Assembly: GCA_039924845.1 (NCBI GenBank)
Contig: JBDTAC010000086.1
Coordinates: forward strand, 16,275-80,274
Direction: 5' to 3'
DNA: 64,000 nt
Source: Bacteroidia bacterium
GTDB taxonomy: Bacteria; Bacteroidota; Bacteroidia; DATLTG01
Below are positions 9,418 through 17,862 of this stretch, in pieces. Position numbers and translations under genes: made by a program. Within the stretch, counting starts at the first letter, position 1, and every line of letters starts with the position of its first letter. Under the pieces are notes generated by a model that did no database searches, was not told the origin of the DNA, and worked only from the letters and a program-made list of their open reading frames with translations.

Positions 9418-9806
9418 TGACACACGCAAAAACAAAACATACAAGTACAAAAACGTGGATGATCCTCATCGCTATCGGGCTTACAGCTGGGGCTTTAAGT
9501 GGATTGATTGGCATTGGCGGTGGAATTATTATTGTGCCATCGCTTGTTTTTTTTCTCGGATTTTCTCAACACGAAGCACAAGGTACCAGTATCGCCCTCA
9601 TGCTTCCACCCATCGGAATACTTGCTGTCTATAATTATTATAGTTCCGGAAATTTGAATGTGAAATACGCCATTATCATTGCTTGTGCTTTTGTAATCGG
9701 TGCTTTTTTCGGATCAAAAATGGCGATTGCAATGGACGAAAAAAAAATTAAAAAAATATTTGGTGTCCTGATGTTGGTAATTGCCGTGAAAATGTTTTTT
9801 TCCTAA
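9417..9806 (+). CDS. Half-size TauE/SafE (TSUP) permease
   Basis: A 129-residue membrane protein with about four hydrophobic segments. The first half contains GLIGIGGGIIIVPSLV, the glycine-rich signature of sulfite/organic-anion exporters of the TSUP family. Full-length members have about 250 residues, so this is a single half, which probably works as a homodimer; half-size forms are common in Bacteroidota. Its ATG overlaps the upstream stop by one base, which suggests translational coupling to the barrel protein. The transported substrate is unknown. Confidence 0.8.
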   Translation: MTHAKTKHTSTKTWMILIAIGLTAGALSGLIGIGGGIIIVPSLVFFLGFSQHEAQGTSIALMLPPIGILAVYNYYSSGNLNVKYAIIIACAFVIGAFFGSKMAIAMDEKKIKKIFGVLMLVIAVKMFFS

Positions 9807-9846
9807 AAAAGGTGTTTGAAAAAATAATTTTTCAAACACCTTTTTT
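9805..9846. terminator. Bidirectional terminator built on the AT-rich element
   Basis: A 19-bp perfect stem (AAAAAAGGTGTTTGAAAAA and its complement) with a 4-base loop, flanked by A6 and T6, between two convergent genes. The inner part is the window-wide AT-rich palindrome. Confidence 0.9.
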
Positions 9847-9862
9847 GGTCTTATTTTTTCTC

Positions 9863-9883
9863 TTCAAAAAATTATTTTTTCGA
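9863..9883. repeat. AT-rich palindromic element over a stop codon
   Basis: TTCAAAAAATTATTTTTTCGA. The TAA of the minus-strand cytochrome-like gene (9872-9874) is inside it. Confidence 0.7.
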
Positions 9884-10228
9884 CTGCATTATCATCACAT
9901 AACGCTGTGTTTCTTTATATTCCTGATCGCTTAATTTGGCTTTCTTTGCCATTTTCGGGAAAATATCATTCCATTGATCTACGGTAAATTTATTGGGGAT
10001 TTTCAACTTATGGCATTCTCCACATTTTGCGGTATAGGTATGGTATCCCTGTTGCAAATCATCCGAAGTTAAATCGCTATACTGTATTTGACCGCGCTGT
10101 AAATCATCGGCTGTAGGTGCATCCGCCGAATTTGTATTTTCTTTAACTATTTTTTTGGTGGTGGTACAAGCATGTAATACGAGCATTGAAATACTGATGA
10201 AAAAAATTGCTTTTGTTGCTTTCTTCAT
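9872..10228 (-). CDS. Lipoprotein with one c-type heme motif
   Basis: A 118-residue exported protein. The N terminus is a lipoprotein signal (ISISMLVLHAC), which places it on a membrane facing the periplasm. One CXXCH heme motif is visible (KCGECHKLK, around residue 72), followed by W..I.P.M, a spacing typical of small monoheme cytochromes in Bacteroidota. The methionine in FPKMAKKA could be the sixth heme ligand. An electron-transfer role is likely; partners are unknown. It is convergent with the TSUP gene and lies downstream of the peptide-binding lipoprotein gene on the same strand. Confidence 0.8.
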   Translation of the reverse strand: MKKATKAIFFISISMLVLHACTTTKKIVKENTNSADAPTADDLQRGQIQYSDLTSDDLQQGYHTYTAKCGECHKLKIPNKFTVDQWNDIFPKMAKKAKLSDQEYKETQRYVMIMQSKK

Positions 10229-10243
10229 AACGAATTTAAAATG

Positions 10244-10264
10244 TTTGAAAAATTATTTTTTAAA
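10244..10264. repeat. AT-rich palindromic element
   Basis: TTTGAAAAATTATTTTTTAAA between the stop of the peptide-binding protein gene and the start of the cytochrome-like gene. Confidence 0.65.
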
Positions 10265-10273
10265 GTCTATTTT

Positions 10274-12040
10274 TTATTTGCTTTTTGTGCTATCCACTAC
10301 TGATGCAGAAGTTGCTGTTGGTTTTATATACACTTCTGAGAAATCTCTGTACAACATCGGATTGGCGTACAAGTTACGAACCCGCCATTGTTCTAAACGG
10401 TAATTTTCATCGTACCACAACACCATAACAGGTGCATCGTCTATCATAATTTGTTCTGCTTTTTGAAAATCGTCATAACTTTCTTGAGTTGTTTTTGCTT
10501 CTTTACCAGCTTCAAACCATTTGTCGAAATCTGCATTTTTATACCGAGCTGTATTTGGATACGAAGGTTTATCTATGCCATCTGGCACAGTTCCTCCATA
10601 TAGTGTAGATAAAAATGTTTCAGGATCCGGAAAATCGGCAACCCAAGCAGAACGAATAATATCGCCTTTTGCATATTTTGCATCTTGTATAGATTGTTCA
10701 AATGAAACAACTTCAAAATCCACATTTACATTTAATACTTCCTGTAATTCTTTTTGAATTTCAATGGCCACATTGGTATTTTTTGCCCCTCCGCTGTTGA
10801 GTTCAATCTTTACAGCTGGAAAATTTTTCCCATCTGGATAACCAGCTTCTGCCAACAATTTTTTTGCTTTATCAGCATCGTGTGTATAGCCTTTTATTTT
10901 TGTAATGTCATATCCTTTGAATGTAGGAGGGCATATTCCATTTACGCCAGGTCCGTAAGCTTCTCCTTTTAAAACTTCATCAATAATTTTATCGCGATTA
11001 ATCGCATACGAAAATGCTTGACGTACTCTTTTGTCATTGAAAGGTGCGCGTGTTATGTTAAACTCATAGTATTGCGTAACCATTTCCGGAATTCGATCCA
11101 ATACATATTTTGGAGGTTGTTTTTGAAAATCTGAAATTTGACTTTCCACAATTTCTTTGATAGATTCGGAAGGCAAGCCTAAAATAAGGTCTGTTTTCCC
11201 AGCTTCGAAGGCTTGTAATTCTGCTCGTTTTGTGGGGAAGGTAAGTATTTCAACAGAATCTAAGAAAGGCAAGATATTTCCGAGCGTATCCGTTCCATGA
11301 AAATTAGGATTACGTTTTAAAATAAGTTGATTGTCTTTTGAAGGCTCTGTGTAAACAAAAGCTCCTGTTCCATTTTTTATTTTAGTACCGTATTTTTCAA
11401 GTGCTTCTTTGGCGATGATAAATGCACCCGGATTTGTAAGTGTATATAAAAAGGACGAATTTGGTTTGAGTAATTTTATTTGAACGGTGTAATCATCTAT
11501 TATTTTTACGCCTTCTAAATCATAGGAAGGTTTTCCTGTTTTGCTATCTTCAAAATATTTGTCGGCACCAGCTACATTATTTTTAAAAGTAGAACCAAAA
11601 TTGTAATTATCCGGTCCTGCAGTACACAATTTTTCAAAAGAATACAATACATCGGAAGCCTTTAGTTCCCGACCTTTTCCGCCTGCAAAGCACGAATCAT
11701 CTTGAAAATGAATTCCTTTTTTTAAATGAAAAGTATAAACCGTTCCTGTTGGATCAAGCTCCCATTTTTCTGCGATGGCAGGAACAATAGTAAGATCCTT
11801 CGTATTAAATTTTATCAATCCTTCGTAAATCTGGTCTGCAATAAAGGCAGAAACTTCATCTGTAATATTATATGGATAAAGCGTTTGAAGCCCTTCGGTT
11901 TCTCCTAACTTCAGCGTTCCTCCATAAATACGGTCGCCTTTAGCCGTTAGTTTAGAGTTGGTATTTTTTGTCCCCGCGCCATTGTTACAAGCGGTTAATA
12001 ATGTCGCTATAGATAGCGCAAAGAAGCCGATTTTTTTCAT
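10274..12040 (-). CDS. Peptide-type ABC transporter substrate-binding lipoprotein
   Basis: Family 5 extracellular solute-binding protein (oligopeptide/dipeptide type), about 588 residues. The lipobox is in SIATLLTACNNGAG. Family landmarks are GGTLKLGE, PAIAEKWELDPTGTVYTFHLKKG, the ADxxY-like stretch ASDVLYSFEKL, AFSYAINRDKIID and YPDGKNFP. I chose the ATG at 12040, giving MKKIGFF plus a normal signal. The ATG at 12049 is nearly equivalent, and the one at 12109 would add an unusual pre-signal extension. No permease or ATPase genes are adjacent, so the transport partner must be encoded elsewhere. Confidence 0.85.
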   Translation of the reverse strand: MKKIGFFALSIATLLTACNNGAGTKNTNSKLTAKGDRIYGGTLKLGETEGLQTLYPYNITDEVSAFIADQIYEGLIKFNTKDLTIVPAIAEKWELDPTGTVYTFHLKKGIHFQDDSCFAGGKGRELKASDVLYSFEKLCTAGPDNYNFGSTFKNNVAGADKYFEDSKTGKPSYDLEGVKIIDDYTVQIKLLKPNSSFLYTLTNPGAFIIAKEALEKYGTKIKNGTGAFVYTEPSKDNQLILKRNPNFHGTDTLGNILPFLDSVEILTFPTKRAELQAFEAGKTDLILGLPSESIKEIVESQISDFQKQPPKYVLDRIPEMVTQYYEFNITRAPFNDKRVRQAFSYAINRDKIIDEVLKGEAYGPGVNGICPPTFKGYDITKIKGYTHDADKAKKLLAEAGYPDGKNFPAVKIELNSGGAKNTNVAIEIQKELQEVLNVNVDFEVVSFEQSIQDAKYAKGDIIRSAWVADFPDPETFLSTLYGGTVPDGIDKPSYPNTARYKNADFDKWFEAGKEAKTTQESYDDFQKAEQIMIDDAPVMVLWYDENYRLEQWRVRNLYANPMLYRDFSEVYIKPTATSASVVDSTKSK

Positions 12041-12245
12041 ACGTTTCATTTTCAGTTTTTCAATCAGTCTGTTAGGCAATGGTTGATGCGCTAAAAAAGC
12101 GATTTTCATCTCGCAAGATTACGATTTCTTTGACAAATGAACAAATGAGTATAAAAAAATCAAAACCAAAAACAGACTAAAGGGCTATAAAACAGGACTA
12201 AACAAATTATTTTTCAGTTAAAAAATAAAAATATTCATTTTTTGC

Positions 12246-12276
12246 TTTGATTTTCTAAAATAAGGTTATAATATTG
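12246..12276 (+). promoter_or_regulatory. Bacteroidota-type promoter
   Basis: TTTG at 12246-12249, a 19-base spacer, then TAATATTG at 12269-12276, one mismatch from TAnnTTTG. The ATG of the exported protein follows 46 bases later. Confidence 0.6.
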
Positions 12277-12322
12277 CATCCGAAAAATACAAAACACAAA
12301 ATTGAACATTAACACGATAAAT

Positions 12323-13114
12323 ATGAGAAAAGGTTTTTTATCACTGCTGCTTTTAATGCTTGTGGTACCTTTTTGCTCGTACGCCGGAGTGATTGTTTTA
12401 GAAGGCAATTATCAAGGAAAAAATTTGTATGTACAAAATCCCTTTGCCAGCAGCGGAGTGGGTTTTTGTGTAACGCAAGTAACGGTGAATGATCAAGTAA
12501 CTACGGATGAGATTGCTTCCAGCGCATTTGAAATTGATTTTAAAAATCTTCAATTAAAATTAGGCGATAAAGTGGTGGTGAAAATTACACACAAAGATGA
12601 TTGCATGCCGAAGGTATTAAACTCCGAAGTATTAAAACCAAAAAGTACGTTTGAAGTAACTTCTATTGCTATTGATAAAAATGGATTGTTAAAATGGAAT
12701 ACAAAAGGAGAAACGGGTAAATTATCTTATACTGTGGAACAATTTCGTTGGAATAAATGGGTACCCGTTGGCGAAGTCGATGGAATTGGAACAAGTGGAG
12801 ACAATCAATATTCATTTAAAATTACACCACATTCTGGGAAAAACAAATTCCGAGTGAAACAAGTAGATTATACTGGACAACCACGCGTATCACAACCAAT
12901 CGAATATCAATCAACCGTTCCAGAAGTAACATTTGCTCCGGCGAAAGTTTCTAAAACAATTGATTTTAGTGATGCCACGATGTATGAAATTTATGATCAA
13001 TATGGAAACATTGTGAAAAAAGGTTTCGGGAAACAAATAGATGCATCAAATATGGTGAAGGGCGTTTATTACCTCAATTACGATGATAAAATGGGTAATT
13101 TTATTAAAAAATAA
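12323..13114 (+). CDS. Exported protein of unknown function
   Basis: A 263-residue protein with a clear signal peptide (FLSLLLLMLVVPFCSYAG). The middle part is beta-rich with no recognised catalytic motif. The last 60 residues (MYEIYDQYGNIVKKGFG, then VKGVYYLNYDDKMGNFIKK) resemble the shape of T9SS type A tails: a strand, a turn, then GVYYL and a basic end. It may therefore be a secreted or surface protein, but the match is loose. The ATG at 12323 is chosen over an upstream TTG because the signal peptide then starts directly. A promoter and a terminator flank it, so it is a single-gene unit. Confidence 0.65.
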   Translation: MRKGFLSLLLLMLVVPFCSYAGVIVLEGNYQGKNLYVQNPFASSGVGFCVTQVTVNDQVTTDEIASSAFEIDFKNLQLKLGDKVVVKITHKDDCMPKVLNSEVLKPKSTFEVTSIAIDKNGLLKWNTKGETGKLSYTVEQFRWNKWVPVGEVDGIGTSGDNQYSFKITPHSGKNKFRVKQVDYTGQPRVSQPIEYQSTVPEVTFAPAKVSKTIDFSDATMYEIYDQYGNIVKKGFGKQIDASNMVKGVYYLNYDDKMGNFIKK

Positions 13115-13123
13115 GAATAACCT

Positions 13124-13143
13124 TTTGAAAAAATAATTTTTGA
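13124..13143. repeat. AT-rich palindromic element
   Basis: TTTGAAAAAATAATTTTTGA, 10 bases after the stop and directly in front of a GC-stemmed terminator. Confidence 0.65.
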
Positions 13144-13144
13144 T

Positions 13145-13171
13145 AGCCCGAATTTTCGGGTTATTTTTTTT
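13145..13171 (+). terminator. Rho-independent terminator
   Basis: Stem AGCCCGAA / TTCGGGTT with a 2-base loop followed by a run of eight T (13164-13171). Confidence 0.85.
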
Positions 13172-13182
13172 ATACCAAGTAA

Positions 13183-13587
13183 ATGAAAAAAATAGAACAC
13201 ATTGGAATTGCTGTAAAGGACATCGAAAAATCATCCGATTTATTTGCTAAATTATTCGGTAAAAAAGCTTATAAAAGAGAAAACGTAGCGAGCGAAAATG
13301 TGCTCACCGCTTTTTTTCAAACAGGAAACAGTAAAATAGAATTACTTCAAGCTTTAACAGAAGAAAGTGCCATTGCTCAATTTATCGCCAAAAAGGGCGA
13401 AGGCATTCATCACATCGCCTTTGAAGTGGAAGATATTTATATGGAAATGAAACGCCTCGAAAGCGAAGGCTTTACGCTGCTTTCCGCCGAACCTAAAAAA
13501 GGTGCTGACAATAAACTCATTTGCTTCCTGCATCCAAAATCTACCAACGGCGTATTAATCGAACTGTGTCAGGAAATAAAAAAATAA
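13183..13587 (+). CDS. mce: Methylmalonyl-CoA epimerase
   Basis: A VOC-fold metalloenzyme of 134 residues that interconverts (R)- and (S)-methylmalonyl-CoA, linking propionate and succinyl-CoA. The start IEHIGIAVKDIEKS provides the first metal histidine. GEGIHHIAFEVEDI contains the second, and LIELCQ near the end the glutamate. Length and spacing agree with the short bacterial epimerases. No mutase gene is in this window. A promoter was not identified between the upstream terminator and the ATG, which are only 11 bases apart. Confidence 0.9.
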   Translation: MKKIEHIGIAVKDIEKSSDLFAKLFGKKAYKRENVASENVLTAFFQTGNSKIELLQALTEESAIAQFIAKKGEGIHHIAFEVEDIYMEMKRLESEGFTLLSAEPKKGADNKLICFLHPKSTNGVLIELCQEIKK

Positions 13588-13605
13588 ACGTTCAAAACCA
13601 ATTCT

Positions 13606-13744
13606 GAAAAATTATTTTTTGTTGGGCGTTTCCGCAAGCGGTCGGGCTTTTCGTTACAAGTCCTCATTGCGCTTCACTTCATTGCGGGCTTTTCACTGCA
13701 ATCCCTAACGCAAAATCTCCTTCTGAAAAATTATTTTTTTGAAG
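13606..13744. repeat. 139-bp direct repeat, copy 1
   Basis: About three base changes from the copy at 16288-16426, same length and orientation. It begins and ends with the AT-rich palindrome and has a GC-richer middle (TTTCCGCAAGCGGTCGGGC). The stretch 13588-13879 contains no gene. Confidence 0.9.
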
Positions 13745-13769
13745 GAGTTTTTTTAAGCTATTTTTTGCT

Positions 13770-13789
13770 CCGAAAAATTATTTTTTTAA
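13770..13789. repeat. AT-rich palindromic element
   Basis: CCGAAAAATTATTTTTTTAA preceded by TTTTTTGCTC, text also found just after the second 139-bp copy. Confidence 0.6.
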
Positions 13790-13879
13790 CTAAATAATCG
13801 CTTCTAAAAATCCAATCCGTTTTTTTTCTCGTATGTGGTGATATAAGTTTTTAATTTTTAACCTAAAATCTACAAAAAA

Positions 13880-15742
13880 ATGAGAAAAATTACAAAAATA
13901 ATGATCGTAGTTGCAAGTGCGCTATTGTCATTGAATGTAGGAGCGCAAGGCTTAAGCAGCAGATTGCTGGTTACCGCGAATCTTACAGGAGCACAAGAAA
14001 CCCCATCTGTTGCAACGTCGGCATCAGGAGTTGCCAGTTTTATGCTGAATCCAACACAAGATACCATGTGTGTGAGTATGGCGTTTAACGGACTAAGTGG
14101 TGCTATTACAGGAGTTCACGTTCATGTAGGAACTCCAGGTGTTGCAGGTGGTGTTATCACTAACCTGACTCCTTCTGTAACGGGAAATCAGCTTCATGCT
14201 TTTTTAACAGGAGCAAATTTAACATCGGCAATGGTGGCAAATTATTTGGCGGGTAATTATTATGTAAACGTACACACAGCTGCTAATCCAAATGGGGAAA
14301 TCAGAGGACAATTAAATTTAGAATCGGATTACAATTACACCATTAACGCAAATGGCGCACAAGAAACACCTTCAGTAACTACATCAGCGTATGCTTTTGG
14401 ATCCATTCATTTAAGTCAAGATCAAACTGTATTAACGCTTAACTTGATTGCAAACGGATTAAGCGGAAGCATCACAGGAGCGCATCTTCATTACGGAAAA
14501 GTGGGTGTTGCAGGTGGTGTTGCTATTAATTTTTCATCCGATGTATTCGGAAACATTGTAAGTGGAAACGTTAAAACAACTCCTGCTTTCTTAGATAGTT
14601 TGGCGATTGGACATGTTTATTTTAATATTCACACAGCTGCTAACCCTGGTGGAGAAATCAGAGGACAAGTTTTGACGAATACAACTCTTTCTTTTGATGC
14701 CATTATGCAAGGTTCAAACGAAGTTCCTTCAGTTACAACAAGTGCCGTAGCCATTGCCAATTTGCAATTAAATACTGCGATGGATACTTTATGGATAAAT
14801 GGTGTTGCAACAGGATTAAGCGGAAAAATAACAGGATTGCATTTACATTCAGGAGCAGTGGGTGTTGCAGGCGGCGTATTGGAAAACTTTTCAACGGATA
14901 CTTCCGGACAACGTTTCTCAGGATATGTAGCAGGCTCAGCAAACATTACCAATGCTATTGTACAAGCTATGTTAGAAGGATTAACTTATGTAAACATTCA
15001 TACCGTAGCTAATCCAAATGGAGAAATTAGAGGGCAGGTATACGAATACGCCCGACAAGGATTTACCATTACTGGAGATGGCGCACAAGAAACTCCTTCT
15101 GTTACAACCAATGCTTACGGAATAGGAAGTGTTTCTATTGACGTAGCGGGGACAAGTGCTCACTACATGGTTGCGGTGAATAATTTGAGCGGAGCTTTAT
15201 CAGCCGCACATTTTCATCAAGGTACGGCAGGAAATGCAGGAGGCGTACTTTATACAATTCCTACTTTTATGCCTGCTGCGAATGCTAACAGTACTGCCGT
15301 TGGTTTTTGGACAGACAGCACAGCTACTACCCCTTTCACGACAACCATCGCCAATTATTTTTTCAGCGGGGATGTTTATTTGAACGCCCATACAGCTGCT
15401 GATCCGAATGGAGAAATGAGAGGACAACTTATTTTTGGTTCACAATGCTCCAGTGGTGGTTTGGGAATTGCTGAAAATTTAATTATGCCCGAATCATTTA
15501 ACGTATATCCAAATCCAAGTAACGGCTTGTTTAACATCGCATTAAATGCAAACCAAGCGTATAGCAATGGTTTCGTAAAAGTGTATAATTTACTCGGACA
15601 ACAAGTTTTTTCTGAAACAGTAATTGTTTTAAAAGGGCAAAATAATTATTCTTTAGATATATCTAAATTGAATAGCGGAATTTATATGATCAGCATTCAA
15701 GAAGGTTCAAAAGAAGTAACGCAACGCATTATCAAAAATTAA
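13880..15742 (+). CDS. T9SS-exported protein with four CHRD domains
   Basis: A 620-residue secreted protein. After a signal peptide (VVASALLSLNVGAQG) come four consecutive CHRD domains, each about 120 residues. They show as repeated GAQETPSV or GSNEVPSV starts, LSGxITGxHxH in the middle and VNxHTAANPxGEIRGQ at the end. The C terminus (VYPNPSNGLFNI, VYNLLGQQVFSE, LNSGIYMISI, QRIIKN) is a T9SS type A sorting domain. The protein is therefore probably exported by type IX secretion and released or anchored at the surface. CHRD function in bacteria is not established. A strong terminator follows, and the gene is bracketed by the 139-bp repeats. Confidence 0.92.
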   Translation: MRKITKIMIVVASALLSLNVGAQGLSSRLLVTANLTGAQETPSVATSASGVASFMLNPTQDTMCVSMAFNGLSGAITGVHVHVGTPGVAGGVITNLTPSVTGNQLHAFLTGANLTSAMVANYLAGNYYVNVHTAANPNGEIRGQLNLESDYNYTINANGAQETPSVTTSAYAFGSIHLSQDQTVLTLNLIANGLSGSITGAHLHYGKVGVAGGVAINFSSDVFGNIVSGNVKTTPAFLDSLAIGHVYFNIHTAANPGGEIRGQVLTNTTLSFDAIMQGSNEVPSVTTSAVAIANLQLNTAMDTLWINGVATGLSGKITGLHLHSGAVGVAGGVLENFSTDTSGQRFSGYVAGSANITNAIVQAMLEGLTYVNIHTVANPNGEIRGQVYEYARQGFTITGDGAQETPSVTTNAYGIGSVSIDVAGTSAHYMVAVNNLSGALSAAHFHQGTAGNAGGVLYTIPTFMPAANANSTAVGFWTDSTATTPFTTTIANYFFSGDVYLNAHTAADPNGEMRGQLIFGSQCSSGGLGIAENLIMPESFNVYPNPSNGLFNIALNANQAYSNGFVKVYNLLGQQVFSETVIVLKGQNNYSLDISKLNSGIYMISIQEGSKEVTQRIIKN

Positions 15743-15785
15743 TTTTAAAGGTTAGTTTTAATTAATTTCAGACGTTTTCTGAACG

Positions 15786-15814
15786 AAAAGAGGCGGGGAA
15801 ACCTGCCTCTTTTT
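15786..15814 (+). terminator. Rho-independent terminator with GAAA loop
   Basis: A 12-bp stem (AAAAGAGGCGGG / CCTGCCTCTTTT, one G-T pair) closed by GAAA and ending in T's, 43 bases after the CHRD gene. Confidence 0.9.
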
Positions 15815-15890
15815 ATAAAACCAAGCAACTTAATTTTTCGTATATTATCTCTGAAAAAGAAAAGAATTTCAATTTCAAAAAAATAATTTC

Positions 15891-16283
15891 ATGAAACGAT
15901 TTTTTACAACTGTTCTGATTGCGATTGCCGTATTTTTGATGCACGCTTGTACCAATCACAAAGCAGACCTGCCGCAGCCAATAAACCAAACCAATACATT
16001 GGTGAGTTATAAAAACGATATTCATCCACTTATAGTAACGTATTGCTACGGACAAGGAACGCAAACTTGCCACGTAACTCCCTCTAATCAAGGCTCGAAT
16101 GGCGATTTTACAACCTATGCTGGTTTGTATGCAAAAGTACAAAACGGGAGTTTGAAAGTTCGCGTTTTTCAAACAAATGGAGGGATGCCACCTTCCTATT
16201 CATCTGGACCGACTTCGCTTACGCCACAAGATTTAGCAAAATTTAAAACCTGGGTACTTACCGAAGGCGCTCCTAATAATTGA
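15891..16283 (+). CDS. Cytochrome-like lipoprotein with a stretched heme motif
   Basis: A 130-residue lipoprotein (lipobox VFLMHAC). The layout YKNDIHPLIVTYC, a loop, then DFTTYAGLYAKVQNGS and LAKFKTWV resembles the small cytochrome c domain of planctomycete/Bacteroidota type, with its final helix. The expected CXXCH is replaced by CYGQGTQTCH, seven residues between the cysteines. Whether heme is still attached cannot be judged from sequence. A methionine that could be the distal ligand is present in GGMPPS. The ATG at 15891 follows an AT-rich element by a few bases. Confidence 0.65.
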   Translation: MKRFFTTVLIAIAVFLMHACTNHKADLPQPINQTNTLVSYKNDIHPLIVTYCYGQGTQTCHVTPSNQGSNGDFTTYAGLYAKVQNGSLKVRVFQTNGGMPPSYSSGPTSLTPQDLAKFKTWVLTEGAPNN

Positions 16284-16287
16284 ATCG

Positions 16288-16426
16288 GAAAAATTATTTT
16301 TTGTTGGACGTTTCCGCAAGCGGTCGGGCTTTTCGTTACAAGTCCTCATTGCTCTTCACTTCATTGCGGGCTTTTCACTGCAATCCCTAACGCAAAGTCT
16401 CCTTCTGAAAAATTATTTTTTTGAAG
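16288..16426. repeat. 139-bp direct repeat, copy 2
   Basis: Second copy of the repeat at 13606-13744. Its last AT-rich palindrome reaches into the 3' end of ctaA and supplies that gene's stop codon. Confidence 0.9.
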
Positions 16427-17471
16427 CCGTTTTTTGCTCCGAAAAATTATTTTTTGAAACGCGCAATTGATGGATAAAAAATAAAGTGGCTGCAAATAAA
16501 AAGAAAGCGCCCGTTTGATGCAAAACCGCAATCACCACAGGAACAGAATAAATCAGCGTTAATACGCCCAATAAAAATTGACAACAAACAATAATAAGCA
16601 ACGTATTTGCTGCTTTTTTTTGCAAAGTCGTCAACACTAATTTTCTGGATTTCAGCCAAACAGAAATCACCAAAATAACCACCAAATAAGCGTTGTAGCG
16701 ATGTATAAATTGTACACCCGGAATACCTTCCGTAAAATTTTTATACCACGGACTCAATGCCGTTACGCCATTATCAATCCATTGATTGCCCATTTTCGGA
16801 AACGTAGGATCAAAATAACCGGCTCGCAAACCCGCTACAAATGCGCCGTACATAATTTGTATCACCAATACTCCGAATAAAACGAATGCTAAATTTCGTA
16901 AGCTGATTAATTTTTTATCTCGATTAAAATGATTCGGAAAAATTTCGTCGAGTGCCACCCAAAACGTAAATCCAAAAACCGTAAACGCACTTAATAAATG
17001 CGCTGCCAGCCGATAATGACTTACGTGTGGATTTTTTATTAAGCCGCTGCTCACCATGTACCAGCCCAATAATCCTTGCAAAGCGCCCATCACTACAATA
17101 ATTAATAATTTGTAAAGTAAGGGCTTCGAAAATTTTTTTTTCAAAAGGAAATAAAAAAATGGTATGATAAAAACAATTCCGATAATACGCCCCAAACTAC
17201 GATGCGCATATTCCCACCAAAAAATACTTTTAAAATCATTCAACGTAAATTGATTGTTAATTAATTTGAATTCGGGAGTTTGTTTGTAGATATTGAAATG
17301 ATCTTGCCATTGAGCTTCCGTCACAGGCGGCGTTGTTCCCATAAACGACCAATCTGCGATAGATAATCCGGAGTGTGTTAAACGCGTAATGCCGCCGATA
17401 ACGACCATTAAATAAATTAGCAAACAGCCACTAAACAACCATATAATAATTGGTCTTTTCGTTTTATCCAT
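16413..17471 (-). CDS. ctaA: Heme A synthase
   Basis: An integral membrane enzyme that oxidises heme O to heme A for cytochrome oxidase. The 352 residues have about eight hydrophobic helices. Conserved histidines are visible in EYAHRSLGRIIG, AAHLLSAFTVFGF, QFIHRYNAYLVV and AVLHQTGAFFLF, and the N terminus has GGITRLTHSGLSI. The ATG at 17471 is chosen because MDKTKRPIIIWLF leads straight into helix 1; upstream in-frame sequence is low complexity. The last residues (VSKNNFSEQKTASKK) are encoded by two AT-rich repeat elements, suggesting that the repeat insertion reshaped the C terminus. Confidence 0.94.
   Translation of the reverse strand: MDKTKRPIIIWLFSGCLLIYLMVVIGGITRLTHSGLSIADWSFMGTTPPVTEAQWQDHFNIYKQTPEFKLINNQFTLNDFKSIFWWEYAHRSLGRIIGIVFIIPFFYFLLKKKFSKPLLYKLLIIVVMGALQGLLGWYMVSSGLIKNPHVSHYRLAAHLLSAFTVFGFTFWVALDEIFPNHFNRDKKLISLRNLAFVLFGVLVIQIMYGAFVAGLRAGYFDPTFPKMGNQWIDNGVTALSPWYKNFTEGIPGVQFIHRYNAYLVVILVISVWLKSRKLVLTTLQKKAANTLLIIVCCQFLLGVLTLIYSVPVVIAVLHQTGAFFLFAATLFFIHQLRVSKNNFSEQKTASKK
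16439..16459. repeat. AT-rich palindromic element inside ctaA
   Basis: CCGAAAAATTATTTTTTGAAA encoding part of the ctaA C-terminal tail. Confidence 0.6.
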
Positions 17472-17472
17472 C

Positions 17473-17494
17473 TTCGAAAAATTATTTTTTTGAA
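17473..17494. repeat. AT-rich palindromic element before ctaA
   Basis: TTCGAAAAATTATTTTTTTG plus AA, ending one base before the ctaA start codon on the minus strand. Confidence 0.7.
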
Positions 17495-17558
17495 AGGCAA
17501 AAATACGAATTGTTATTATAGCTGATTTTATTTTTTGAAGAGAAAAGTCTGGCGCATA

Positions 17559-17593
17559 AAAAAGCCGCAATTAAAATTTAATTACGGCTTTTT
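17559..17593 (-). terminator. Long-stem terminator
   Basis: AAAAAGCCG and CGGCTTTTT flank a further complementary AT-rich inner stem, in total about 16 pairs. It lies between the small exported protein and ctaA and ends the upstream unit. Confidence 0.85.
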
Positions 17594-17611
17594 CTATGAC
17601 AGTTATAATTA

Positions 17612-17854
17612 TTATTTATCGTCTCCTCTTCCTGTTGCAGCAATTTTGGGTATAACATTGTGCTTAGGAGGATTGTTGGTAGCCTCCTTGTCGGCAGTTT
17701 TCAATTCTTGCTTAGGAGCTAGAGTTTGCTTATCAGTTGCTACTGTTGTGCTTTTAGAGTTAGGAGCAATACTTGGCTTTTCTTGATTCTGTTGCGCAAA
17801 AGCACTAACTGAAAAAGCGAGAACGAAAAATGTTATACAAATAGCTTTCATCAT
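17612..17854 (-). CDS. Small exported protein
   Basis: An 80-residue protein with a signal peptide (AICITFFVLAFSVSAFAQQ). The mature part is about 60 residues, rich in Lys, Thr, Asn and Pro and with no predicted fold motif, ending GRGDDK. No family was recognised. It follows the collagen-like gene by 8 bases on the same strand, so it may be co-transcribed with it. Confidence 0.6.
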   Translation of the reverse strand: MMKAICITFFVLAFSVSAFAQQNQEKPSIAPNSKSTTVATDKQTLAPKQELKTADKEATNNPPKHNVIPKIAATGRGDDK

Positions 17855-17862
17855 TTTTATTT

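Noticed and set aside
12040..12109. Extended N terminus of the peptide-binding lipoprotein from the ATG at 12109
   Set aside because: It would place a 23-residue extension in front of a normal lipoprotein signal.
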